Of a stretch of DNA of 64,000 nt, positions 36,215 through 47,300 are shown one piece after another (position 1 is the stretch's first letter; each line of letters starts with the position of its first letter). The notes beneath the pieces were generated by a model. The model made no database searches. It saw only the letters and a program-made list of their open reading frames with translations, and had not been told where the DNA came from. A program made the position numbers and the translations under genes. Source of the stretch: Lingula anatina (taxonomy: Eukaryota > Brachiopoda > Lingulata > Lingulida > Lingulidae); contig NW_019774203.1 of assembly GCF_001039355.2 (NCBI RefSeq), positions 296,005-360,004 on the forward strand. The letters are read 5' to 3'.

Positions 36215-37040
36215 AATCTAATGAAAACTGAAAGGAAAAGTACCAATATACATGTATAGCCTACTTTCACAATTGTCATCAACCCCATTTACAAACCCAG
36301 AGGAAATTAGTGGTATAGACTTGAACAAGGCAGCAAAGCTGTCAAACGTACAGACAAAATCAGAAAATAAAAATGCAGAAAATGGTTCATTTTGTCAATT
36401 TTGGTGCAATAATAAATCATGCCTACAATAGCACAGTCAATCAACACTGAATTTTAATCATGCCAATTTCTCTACATATAGATAAATAGTACTTCTACGA
36501 GACGTCTCCTAGTAATTAAAAATAGATTTATATTGTCTCTGTTATACGGGTTAGAAACCCTATTTTAGGCATGCTTGTTTTCTTTACCTTGTGTTTCATT
36601 AATTTATTAATATTTTACATTAAACTAGAAAAGAACTCCGAGAACGCAGACCTACGCCAAGGCAGCAGAGTCGCCACCCAATGCCTTTCACCCCTAAATT
36701 TTCATTCAATAATGATTTATTTTTTTTTTTTGAATAATTGATTATTGATTGATTAATGATCCTGATCACCACCAAAAACTAATCATCAGCTCCTTGGCCA
36801 ACTTATAGGGATACAGGCAGAGTCTTACCTTACCAGTTTAAAAAAAAACGAACTGCGGTCCTGATAATGGGTAACTTAGACTTGCATTGAAAGCTATGTA
36901 AATATCGATAGATTCAAGCTAGAGTGGTACATAAGTACGAGCGCTAAAATAGACAAGAGCGACGATTTTAACATTAACTCAGCCGGATTAACTCGTATCA
37001 ATATAATCATTGTCCAGTGTTTGCCTATAATGACCAAAAA

Positions 37041-37075
<35 letters not shown>

Positions 37076-38177
37076 AAAATAATAAATAAAAAACGCTATC
37101 TCTCACACTTTATTTTGTCGTCGGCAGTCCTTCATCACAAAAAGTACGAACTGTTTCACACCAAACTTTTTCTTAAAGGGCCCACAAGACTGAATGGAAG
37201 ACTGATAGCTACCATGGATGTCGGCACACAGACAGATGACTGTAAGTGTTAAATTCTTGTCCCTTTTCAATTTTAAAAGAATGTGCACACTTTCCCTATC
37301 TCTCCCCCTTTCATTTTTTTTTATTTTCATTTTCTGTTTCTGTTTCACTGACTGTGTGTGCTTGTCTGTCTGTCTGTCTGTCTGTCTGTCAGTCCGTCTG
37401 ATTGTGGTATTGGCTCACTGTTAAAATACACTTTATCAATTGTAATGCAATTGAAGTATGTCAGCACTGTTCTCCATTATTTACTGAGTCACGTCAGTTT
37501 CAGAGAATTCTGGATATGGGGTCAGACTGAACAAGCAGTCCACTCAAGTAATTGTACCAGAGGCCGGATACCCTGTGGCCCGTGTGGCCCCACTAACCAG
37601 TGTGACCAAGTTTGACCACAGTCTGGACACGGATAACAACACCAGGAACATAAATAGAACACTTGCTGTCTGTAATTTGCCATAGCGAACAACGCAATTA
37701 TATAGTAACAGCTTCTAAACACTGCATATTGTAATTACAACACAAAGTTAATTTAATTTATTATTATAAATTATCATCTAACAATCTTAGGTATTCAGAA
37801 TTATAGCTGCTATTGGAAAATGATACGTGAATCATTGTTTTTGGCGTATACCAAATTGTTGATAAAATTTCGGTCATACTGTTGATATAAGCAACTTCAT
37901 GTTTTGGCAGTGCGTGATTCTTTCGTCTAATTTCTTTAAGAAAATTTGCAAGGGCCACATATTTAGATAAATAGTATTTCTAGACGTCTCTTAGTAATTG
38001 AAAAATTGCTTAATATTGACTTTGTTATATGGGCTAGAAAATTGAAGGAATACCAGCATAGAAAATGTAACTTAATGGTTTTTTATAAATAAAGTTTGAT
38101 ATTCTAGTATTGCTCATGCCAAATTTGTCAAAAAGCTGTCAGTAACCCAAGTGCCATTTTTAGGCATTTTTGTTTTC
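36215..38177 (+). repeat. Tandem duplication unit, copy 2
   Basis: Collinear with 34247-36213. Its right end continues without a break into unique-side sequence (38178 onward), which copy 1 lacks. Confidence 0.95.
36301..37685 (+). CDS. Unrecognised gene, tandem copy 2 (three candidate exons)
   Basis: Candidate exons 36301-36384, 37179-37241 and 37498-37685 correspond to copy 1, with the same phase-1 joins and the same terminal TAG after NLP. The encoded last two exons are identical to copy 1. If the duplication is real this is a second gene; if the N at 36214 marks a mis-join of two alleles, it is the same gene seen twice. Confidence 0.45.
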
Positions 38178-38304
38178 TTTTACTTATGTTTCATTAATTT
38201 ATTAGTATTTTACATTAAAGTAGAAAAACACTCCGAGAGCGAAGACTTCCACCGTATTCGTAAACACTAATGGTACTGAAATGGTTATACATGTTGTACA
38301 GGGA

Positions 38305-38480
38305 CGGATCCAGCATTTTTTGAAGGGGGGGGGGGGGGTCTGCGGATGCTAAGCAAACCAGCATCATGCAGGGCGGACGCTTAGTATGGATTTAATTTCT
38401 ACGAGAAGTTTCATAAATTAAAAAAAAGCTTATTTTATTCGACTTTTAATATGATATACTGTTTGGAGCAGAATGCTACT
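38305..38480 (+). repeat. Dispersed repeat family G (GGATCCAGCATTTTTTGAA + poly-G)
   Basis: GGATCCAGCATTTTTTGAAG, then a G run, then GCGGATGC and the CGCTTAGTATGGAT block. Relatives are at 40043-40090, 42773-42930 and 44361-44405, and the GCTTAGTATGGAT part is also at 28.8 and 45.1 kb. Confidence 0.85.
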
Positions 38481-38979
38481 ACCCAAAGCAAACATAACAC
38501 TTCGTACTAAACGTCGTCCCTGCAAATTAACAAGCAGACAAACGTCGGATAGGAAGCAATCTTGGCGTGGGTGTGGGGCTGTATGTGTCGAACACGAAAC
38601 GTGTCTCTGAGTAGGACGCTTCTGGTATCTTCGTAAACGGTACTTGGAGTCACTGGAATTAAAGGAAAAAATTCACATCCATGAAATAATGTCTAAAGAT
38701 CTGATAAGGCAGTGCATGTTCATTATGTAGGGGCCTACAGCTATTCGTATCAATATTCGTTGCGTTATAATTAACAAATCGCAATTAAAAATTGAAATTA
38801 TACAAGATATCGCGCTTAAATGATAGCATTTGTCTAGGAACGAGTGCACAGAAGATTGTTAATGTTTGACACCAAATCGAACAGCAACCACTTTTTTTTT
38901 TTATTTTTAAGATTCCCGACTTTTTTAGGGGAATCCCCTGATTCTTGAAGAGGAACGTTTGAGAGAAGAAACCACTGAA

Positions 38980-39704
38980 TCGACCAATCACCGACGAATG
39001 TAGTTCAGTTAGAGAAAAATAATACTTTTTAAAAGTTTTTTTCCTGGCGTTTCTTGTGTGTGGCTAGGGTTATTTTTGGTATTAACTAGCAGGTTAGGGT
39101 GTATACTACTGCCAGTTTTTTTTCAGGACCAGGCTCTGGTGCGGTGCAGTCGTGAGACCTCTGGCGGAGGGGGCTACTGACTGTGAGTGGTGCAGTGGTT
39201 TGTGGTTTGTTTACAAACTGAGTGGTTGGCTACACATGTTCACGTGATACCGGTAAGACAGTTGACTTGATGACAGTAGGCCTATTTTTTTACCATTGGG
39301 AGTTATGTCAGTGTGTCTGCTGTCCATGGGGATGGGAAATGTTTCTCAGAGTAATTTTGTTCATGCAGTTTTTCAGGCATTTCTTTGTATGGTCGTGAAT
39401 GGGAAATTATTTGGTGGTTTCTGCCCTAAACCTGGGCCCCGCATCTCGAAAGCATAGCATAAATTGCGAATAGCTATATCTCATACAGGTTACAGTGTAT
39501 TGTATGGGGCGAGTAGGGGCTAGTTATGGAAAGGAGACGCTTGCGCTCGGTCGATAATTTAGAAGTTTATTGTTTGAGCTCTTAACCTTACCGACACACA
39601 TATGTATATTTTACTTGTGGCAACGACCCGCTGAACTTGAGCCTTTTGCTCCTCTCCATCTCAAGCATATCCGTGCACATTCTCTAACACAGACTCGCAC
39701 CCGT

Positions 39705-39748
<44 letters not shown>

Positions 39749-40705
39749 ACACTACCTACATGTACCAGTAAGTAAAAAAAACAAATGTAAAAGCAGATAA
39801 AAACAAACTTGCTTTTACACTGACACAGGACTACTGCCCCCCCCCCCCCCCAAATGGCACCGTTCGCACTCTAAAATTCCAAAAATTTACCCAACTTTTA
39901 CTCCTGGGTTTAAAAAATGCAATAATTAATGAGTTATAAGAGATAAATTTTGCTATTTATTAACTGCACTGAAGACAGCTTACAATAGTTAATCAGAAGT
40001 CAAGGTAAAGTTGTGTGAACGAAGGGGATTTCTACATAGTCAGGGGCGGATCCAGGATTATTTGAAGGGGGGGGGGGGTAAGCGGATGCGAAGCCGACCC
40101 TCATCCCCTCCCATCCCCCAACTTGACTTGGGGTACGGGGCCTGCTAAAAGGCCCCGGATTTCGCTTGCCTCTTCTTTTCATAACTAGCCCCTACTCGCC
40201 CCATACAATACACTGTAACCTGTATGAGATATAGCTATTCGCAATTTACGCTATGCTTTCGAGATGCGGGGCCCAATTTTAGGGAAGAAACCACCAAGTA
40301 ATTTCCCATTGACGACCATACTAAGAAATGCCTGCAAAACTGCATGAACAAAATTACTCTGTGAAACATTTCCCATCCCCATGGACACTGACATAACTCT
40401 TAATGGCAAAAAAAATACTGTCATTTAGTCAGCTGTCTTACCGGCATCACTTGAATATGTGCGCCTCTCTGTTTGTAAACAAACCACTGCACCACTCACA
40501 GTCAGTAGCCCCCTCCGCCAGAGGTCTCACGACTGCACCGCACCTGAGCCTGGTCCTGAAAAAAAAAAAAACTGGCAGTAGTTTACACCCTAGCCTGCTA
40601 TTTGATACCAATTTAACCCTAGCCACACACAAGAAACGCCAGGAAAAACCTAGAAAAAAGTAGGCCTACTAGAATTGTCTAACTGAACTGCATTCGTCGG
40701 TGCTT
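38980..40705. repeat. Large inverted repeat: about 530-bp arms, 640-bp spacer
   Basis: The arm at about 38985-39535 is the reverse complement of about 40180-40705, with scattered mismatches. Matching landmarks are GACCAGGCTCTGGTGCGGTG vs CACCGCACCTGAGCCTGGTC, TCTGGCGGAGGGGGCTACTG vs its inverse at 40503-40522, and GTTTACAAACTGAG vs GTTTGTAAACAAAC. The inner edge of each arm is half of a family C MITE (from 39434 and ending about 40273). The spacer holds a (CA)n tract and a family G repeat. Confidence 0.9.
39709..39746. repeat. (AC)n microsatellite
   Basis: AC dinucleotides in the spacer of the large inverted repeat. Confidence 0.9.
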
Positions 40706-40786
40706 GGTTGCCTGAAGGGAACCATAGGGGAATCCCCTTAAGAATCTAACGCATGTTAGCCAAATGGTAGAATCCAAGGTCGGGCA

Positions 40787-40790
<4 letters not shown>

Positions 40791-40817
<27 letters not shown>
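40791..40817. repeat. Poly-G tract
   Basis: About 27 consecutive G residues. The length is likely to be unreliable in sequencing. Confidence 0.9.
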
Positions 40818-40822
40818 CGGTT

Positions 40823-41100
40823 AAACACATGTAGGTTGGTTGGCGGGTCGGGTGTGTGGGAGAGAGTGGAATTGGTGCAGAGAAGAATGATTCCCAATTG
40901 ACAAAGGTAAATTGTATTGGAAAACATCCATTGAAAGGTGAATGCCGTATGAGGCAGAAATAGAAATAGATAAACACATGTAGGTTGGTTGGCGGGTCGG
41001 GTGTGTGGGAGAGAGTGGAATTGGTGCAGAGAAGAATGATTCCCAATTGACAAAGGTAAATTGTATTGGAAAACATCCATTGAAAGGTGAATGCCGTATG
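40823..41100 (+). repeat. 149-bp direct tandem duplication
   Basis: 40823-40951 (from AAACACATGTAGGTTGG to AATGCCGTATG) is repeated at 40972-41100 with a 149-bp period. The second unit runs directly into the first exon of tandem gene copy 3. Confidence 0.93.
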
Positions 41101-41107
41101 AAGTCAG

Positions 41108-41352
41108 TTGAATTTGCAAATAAGCCTGGTAATGAACCCGTCCCCTCCGTAATGAATGCGTGTCAACAAAAAAATGAATATGTAATGATCCAGACAAACG
41201 AAGACATGAAGCTGAATTTTACAAGGTCAAAATATAAGAAAATGACACATGAAGGAGCAGCAACCACAGTAGGAAATGGTATGTAAAAAGTTATTATAAC
41301 AACATCAGAAATAGAAGGATAACATGTGTGTGTGCGTGTGTGTGTGTGTGTG

Positions 41353-41393
<41 letters not shown>

Positions 41394-42159
41394 ATTATAC
41401 ATACTAGTATAATACATAATATCTTTTTCAGAGAATCCTAGACGCTCGGGAATCATCGCATACAGAGATGTTGGTACAGATATGACCAGCACTGGAGGTA
41501 GATATGGTCACATATTTTTTAAACCGTATACATTTATTCATTGTCCAGTGTTTGCCTATCATGATAAAACAACACTAGCTCTCACATTAACTTCTGCCGT
41601 TGGCAGTCATTCATCACAAAAAATACAAACTTTTTCACACCGTTGTATTATACTTACAGGACCCACAAGACTGAATGGAAGACTACTAGCAACCATGGAT
41701 GTCGGCACACAGACAGATGACTGTAAGTATTAAATAATTGTCACTTTTCAATTTTAAAGGAATGTGCACACTGTCCCTATCTCCCCTCCCCTTTCATTTT
41801 TTCATTTTCAGTTTCTTTTTCACTGACTGTCTGTCTGCTTGTCTGTCTGTCTGTCTGTCTGTCAGTCCGTCTGATTGTGGTGTTGGCTCACTGTTAAAAT
41901 ACACTTTATCAATTGTAATGCAATTGAAGTATGACAGCACTGTTGTCCATTACTCATTGAGTCACGTCAGTTTCAGAGAATTCTGGACATGGGGGTCAGA
42001 CTGAACAAGCAGTCCACTCAAGTAATTGTACCAGAGGCCGGATACCCTGTGGCCCGTGTGGCCCCACTAACCAGTGTGATCAAGTGTGATTACAGTCTGG
42101 ACAAGGATAACAACACCAGGAAGATAAATAGAACACTTGCTGTCTGTAATTTGCCATAG
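41108..42159 (+). pseudogene. Unrecognised gene, tandem copy 3, frameshifted in the last exon
   Basis: Exons 41108-41278 (57 codons, VEFANKPGNEPVPS...TVGNG), 41432-41497 (ENPRRSGIIAYRDVGTDMTS), 41660-41722 (PTRLNGRLLATMDVGTQTDD) and 41971-42159. All internal boundaries are GT-AG and phase 1. Compared with copies 1 and 2 there is one extra G in GGACATGGGGGTC (about 41992), which moves the frame and stops it at 42087-42089. The old frame stays open beyond that to NRTLAVCNLP and TAG at 42157-42159. It may be a recent pseudogene, or the G run may be an assembly error. The first two exons have no counterpart in copies 1 and 2. Confidence 0.5.
41328..41390. repeat. (TG)n(GA)n microsatellite
   Basis: A TG run followed by a GA run in the intron before the ENPRRSG exon. 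The same (GA)n, then TTAATTATACAT, arrangement recurs at 43947-44040. Confidence 0.9.
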
Positions 42160-42946
42160 CGAACAACGCAATTATATAGTAACAGCTTCTAAACACTGCA
42201 TATTGTAATTACAACACAAAGTTAATTTAATTTATTATTATAAATTATCATCTAACAATCTTAGGTATTCAGAATTATAGCTGCTATTGGAAATTGATAC
42301 GTGAATCATTGTTTTTGGCGTATACCAAATTGTTGATAAAATTTCGGTCATACTGTTGAAGCAACTTTATGTTTTGGCAGTGCGTGATTCTTTCGTCTAA
42401 TTTCTTTAAGAAAATTTGCAAGGGCCACATATTTAGATAAATAGTATTTCTAGACGTCTCTTAGTAATTGAAAAATTGATTAATATTGTCTTTGTTATAT
42501 GGGGCTAGAAAATTGAAGGAATACCAGCATAGAAAATGTAACTTAATTGCTTTTTATAAATAAAGTTTGATATTCTAGTATTGCTCATGCCAAATTTGTC
42601 CAAAAGCTGTCAGTAACCCAAGTGCCATTTTCAGGCATTTTTGTTTTCTTTAACTGATGTTTCATTAATTTACTAATATTTTACATAAAACTAGAAAAAC
42701 ACTCCGAGAGCGAAGACCTCTACCGTATTCGTAAACACTAATGGTACTGAAATGGTCATACATTACAGAGGCGGATCCAGCATTTTTTGAAGGGGGGGGG
42801 GGGGGAGGGGGGGGTCTGCGGATGCGAAGCAAACCAGCATCATGCAGGGCGGACGCTTAGTATGGATTTAATTTCTACGAGAAGTTTCATAAATTAAAAA
42901 AGCTTATTTTATTCGACTTTTAATATGATATACTGTTTGGAGCAGA

Positions 42947-43150
42947 ATGCTACTACCCAAAGCAAACATAACACTTCGAATTCGTACTAAACGTCGTCCC
43001 TGCAAATTAAGAAGCAGACAAATGTCGGATAGGAGGCAATCTTGGCGTGGGTGTGGGGCTGTATGTGTCGAACACGAAACGTGTCTCCGAGTAAGACGCT
43101 TCTGGAATCTTCGTAAACGGTACATAGAGTCACTTGAAATAAAGGAATAA
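42947..43150 (+). other. 67-codon reading frame inside a repeat, function unknown
   Basis: A basic, Arg- and Cys-containing frame (KRRPCKLRSRQMSDRRQSWR near its centre) lies in sequence repeated at 38.47-38.67 and 45.18-45.38 kb. The 38.5-kb copy has a 6-bp in-frame deletion and a TGA after ETCL; the 45.2-kb copy is scrambled near its start. Only this copy is open to the end. It could be a relic exon or chance. Confidence 0.25.
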
Positions 43151-43946
43151 ATTCACATCCATAACATAATGTCTAAAGACGTAAGGTTATAATTAACAAA
43201 TCGCAATTAAGATTTGAAATTATACAAATATATACAGTGTACATATTAAAATTGACACCGCAATAGATATAGCGCTTAAATGATAGCATTTGTCTAGGAA
43301 CGAGTGCACAGAAGATTGTTGATGTTTGACACCAAATCGAATAGTAACCACTTTTTTGTTTGTAAGATTCCTGGCTAATTTGGCTAATCGATATTTTTTA
43401 ATTTTATAATTAACCTTGCAAGAAATCCCAAAATAAACACCATACATGGCGACGTGGAGGGTTTACAAGAGTATCCAAATCTTAGGAAAAATCAGAATAA
43501 GACACATAGTAAAGGAGAATAGGTAACGCAGAAATGAGTGTACTTGAAATGACTTTTCATAACCGCTAACAAGAATGCTGTAATGCTGGTGCCTTAGTGA
43601 ACTCGGTATTATTTGAGAGAGATAACTATTCTCAATGTACGCTATGTTTTCTAGTTGATGCGTTAATAATTGTCAGTTATTTAACTGGAGGTATCCAAAC
43701 GTAACATAACTCAAACCAAGTAGTCGGGATGAATAGGTAACCTAAACCAAGTTGAACCGATCAGTTCGTCGCTTTGTGTGCGTAGTGAATGTAATGTGTG
43801 CGACATGTGTCAACACAATGGCTTCTGCGTGTATACGAAACACACAAGTAATGAAATGAAAAGCACCGAATATATACCCGTTGTAAACAAGCGGCAACCC
43901 AAAAACCAAACGAAACGTAGCAAAAGTATATGTCTGTGTGTGTGTG

Positions 43947-43975
43947 GGAGGGAGGGAGGGAGGGAGGGAGGGAGG

Positions 43976-44025
<50 letters not shown>
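43947..44025. repeat. (GGGA)n(GA)n microsatellite
   Basis: A GGGA run grading into GA repeats directly upstream of the exon fragment at 44061. Confidence 0.95.
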
Positions 44026-44028
<3 letters not shown>

Positions 44029-44060
44029 ATTATACATATAATACATAATATCTTTTCCAG

Positions 44061-44096
44061 AGAATCCTAGACGCTCAGGAATCGTCGCCTACAATG
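44061..44096 (+). pseudogene. Fragment of the ENPRRSG exon (fourth, truncated copy)
   Basis: After TTTTCCAG the sequence AGAATCCTAGACGCTC follows, as at 41432, diverging after GCCTACAATG. The flanking microsatellite and TTAATTATACATA string are also shared. No donor or further exon follows. Confidence 0.7.
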
Positions 44097-44469
44097 TTTT
44101 TCATTCATTCATTAATATTTTACATTAAATTTTACTTTTGGGGGTGGGTTGGAGTGGTAGCTTATTTGTCATGTTTATTTGTCATGCTTTTGTAAGAAAA
44201 TACCACCTTTCTTTGGGCATTTTTCCATTTTAATCTTTTAAGTCATCTTGCTCAGCACCGAACCCTAGACCTCCATAATAGAACGCTATATGCTGTCTAC
44301 ATTGAAAATGACCTATCCGTAAACACTAATATGGTACTTAAATGGGCACACATGCACAGGGGCGGATCCAGCAGTTTTGAAGGGGGGGGGGGGGCGTGGA
44401 TGCGAAGTCTCTACTTTCAATTTTCAATTTATTAAACCTTTGAGCCCTACGGCTCATCAGAAAACTTTC

Positions 44470-45160
44470 AGAAGACTTATTCCCTACTGAAAATTGGACT
44501 TTGGGACAGCTCAAGTGATTTTGAAAACATGGAATGCAAAAGGCTATGACTTATGTAATTCCTACATAAATATTTTAATAGACGAATGATAGCTAAATGA
44601 AGTTCATTTCACGTTTTTTGTTTTTCGACACTTCTGTTTTGTAATATAAGTCCTAAACGACATACACGATAAATGTTATTCAAAGTTTCTTATATGCATT
44701 TTACGTAATGCGGTTGCAATGTCTTTCCTTCAAAGAAGTCAACATTTAAAATGAATAAGAGTATATCTTCAAGTGCGCAGCTGCAGAATTGGTCACACAT
44801 AAATTTCATTGACAAATAAAATAATAATAATAAAAAAAAGCATTTCTTTCCTCGGAAATTAATATATGATAAATTTAAAAGAATCCCTTCATCATTTTTA
44901 TGCAGACATTATTTCTGTTAAATTAGAAATTCAAATCTAACGTTTCAGGTTCGGAAAGGGGCGGTTATCAACCCCGACCCTAGAGTATATATAGATTACC
45001 CTTATAACATTATGAACAGATAGAACAGAGTACAACGACATAGTAATATACAATTACCAAAAGAAGTAAACCAGCATCATGCAGGACGGACGCTTAGTAT
45101 GGATTTAATTTCTACGAGAAGTTTCATAAATAAAAAAGCTTATTCTATTCGACTTTTAAT
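44470..45160 (+). repeat. Segmental repeat, partner of 27.77-28.90 kb
   Basis: See the entry at 27770. This copy is shorter and ends in the GCTTAGTATGGATTTAATTT block shared with 38.4 and 42.85 kb. Confidence 0.8.
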
Positions 45161-45373
45161 ATGATATACAGTTTGGAGCAGAATGCTACAACCAAAAGCA
45201 AACATAACGTACTAAACGTACTAAACGTCATCCCTGCAAATTAACGAGCAGACAAACGACGGCATGGGAGGCAATCTTGGCGTGGGTGCTGGGCTGCATG
45301 TGTCGAACACGAAACGTGTCTCTGAGTAGGACGCTTCTGGCATCTTCGTAAACGTTACACAGAGTCACTGGAA

Positions 45374-45563
45374 TTAAAGCCTTCCAGAGAAGGCGGATCC
45401 AGAGTTATTTTCTGACAGTCTTCCAAATTATCTTTGTTGATTCATCCTCCATTTTACCGTCTTCCGACAGAAAAAAATAGATACCCGTCAATGTAAAATT
45501 AAAAATCTGACCGTCTTCTGGAAGACCCAGAAGACGCCCTAAATCCGCCCCTTTAAGGAATAA
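45374..45563 (-). repeat. Dispersed repeat family E, copy 2 (inverted)
   Basis: Reverse complement of 21632-21805. It contains GACCGTCTTCTGGAAGACCC and ends at AAATCCGCCCC. Confidence 0.75.
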
Positions 45564-46259
45564 ATCACAAGATACTGCTGCCGGTTTCAGTGCCATCTTT
45601 TTGGCCTACATGTGGCAGTAGCAGTAATATGACATAAGACATCCTTCTTCTCCACCTTCTACTGACCTTGGTCCTATCTGAGCACCTCTCACCAAAACAC
45701 TCACCTGATTTACATAATGATGAAGAGGTCACCTACTCTCCGTGCGGACGCTCGGTTTGAATTATAGTCTGGTTTGTGAGAAAGCACAATAAATCTTCAT
45801 CTCGAAAAGGGGATTGAGTGTTGATAAAGTCATAATGACACGCACAGACAACAAAAATAAATAAACAAATAAAAACGCACTTTCAAAGTCAACATACTTG
45901 ATATTGCGTGAATGGGCATAGCAAACCCTCATAGATTGAGAACTAACTAGGGCGGGATAAATTGTGATAGAGAAGACGGGATTTTCATTCAATCTTACGG
46001 AACAGCGTAACCGTAAGGTTATTGCTGTTTCTTTCTACCTCTTGAAACATAGATGGACACTTTTAAAGGGAAACGTTTAGGTTTCACACGTTTGAATTGT
46101 TTTGTATGTTACATTCATGGGTAATTTTCCATTAGTAAACTCTACAAAATTAACATTTTAACTGTCTATGCACGAATAAAACACATTTAAACTGAGCAAA
46201 ATAATTTAAAGGATTGGTGTATATTTGTCCTATATCAGCACCTATTATTTTTTGGCAGA

Positions 46260-46370
46260 AAAGGTAGAAATGGGGCGACAGAACCCCCGCTTTTGCCTGG
46301 AAAAGGTCCACTCTGAGTAAAATTTTATCTAGGGTCATCAAGGTCCATTTCTTTCAGAACAAGACCCCCC
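46260..46370 (-). repeat. Dispersed repeat family F, inverted diverged copy
   Basis: GGAAAAGGTCCACTCTGAGTAAAATTTTATCTAG and flanking C/G runs are the inverse of 61430-61500. Confidence 0.55.
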
Positions 46371-46797
46371 GCCAAAAGACAATAATTAAAATGTGGTATT
46401 TTGTATGTTTTGTCATTGAGAAAGGACATTTGTGTAAATTTCGCAGTGCACATTTGTGGGAATTCTGTATTTTCCTACAGACTACGATTGCTTACTCATT
46501 TTTAAATTCGGCATGCCTGTTTTCAAATAAAGGTGGTATTTGCTTCTACTTGTCGTTAGGAATGCGACTTTTGCTACAGATAATAGATATCACACTTAAA
46601 TGATAGTATTTATCCGGGAACGAGTGCACAGAGCATAATTATAATGAATAACTTATACATGTAAGTCTGTAATGACCCGCGCGACCTTATTACAATAACA
46701 AATGAAAAAAAAAAAAATGTTTATTGATAGTAGTAATAGTTCAATAATGACAAATTTAATTTTGCCACACAGAGGGAGTGCCGATTTGTAACTTTTA

Positions 46798-46798
<1 letters not shown>

Positions 46799-46853
<55 letters not shown>
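46799..46853. repeat. (TA)n microsatellite
   Basis: Perfect TA dinucleotide array. Confidence 0.95.
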
Positions 46854-46856
<3 letters not shown>

Positions 46857-47219
46857 GCCGTATGAATGTATTTTCTTCACTCGTGTTCGTCTTTTGTTTT
46901 GTCACGTGGGCGTCATCTTACTTTCTCATTCCCATTGGTCATCTTTCCCGCCTTTCGTCGCTTATAAATATCGTCGCCGCCTTTTTCTGTCATTCTTCTT
47001 TGCTCATCGCTCTTTATATTATCATTATTATTATTATTATGCTTATTATATATTAAGATTATAGCTATTAATAACATTATTATGATGATCGCACATTCTT
47101 CTTTGCTCATCGCTCTTTATATATTTACAGCAAGATGGTATGGAATAAATAAGAACATGGTCATTCTCTTATTATGTCCATGATAAGAACAAAGAAAAGT
47201 AGACTTTGTTGTGAACCGT

Positions 47220-47222
<3 letters not shown>

Positions 47223-47298
<76 letters not shown>
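47223..47298. repeat. (TA)n microsatellite
   Basis: Perfect TA dinucleotide array of about 38 units. Confidence 0.95.

Positions 47299-47300
<2 letters not shown>

Noticed and set aside
40679-41197. 172-codon minus-strand frame
   Set aside because: It runs through the poly-G tract (as poly-Pro) and the 149-bp tandem duplication, repeating the same peptide. It has no splice or family support.
43778-44029. Cys-containing 83-codon frame upstream of the exon fragment at 44061
   Set aside because: It ends in the GGGA/GA microsatellite, has no convincing splice sites, and does not clearly match the corresponding exon at 41108.
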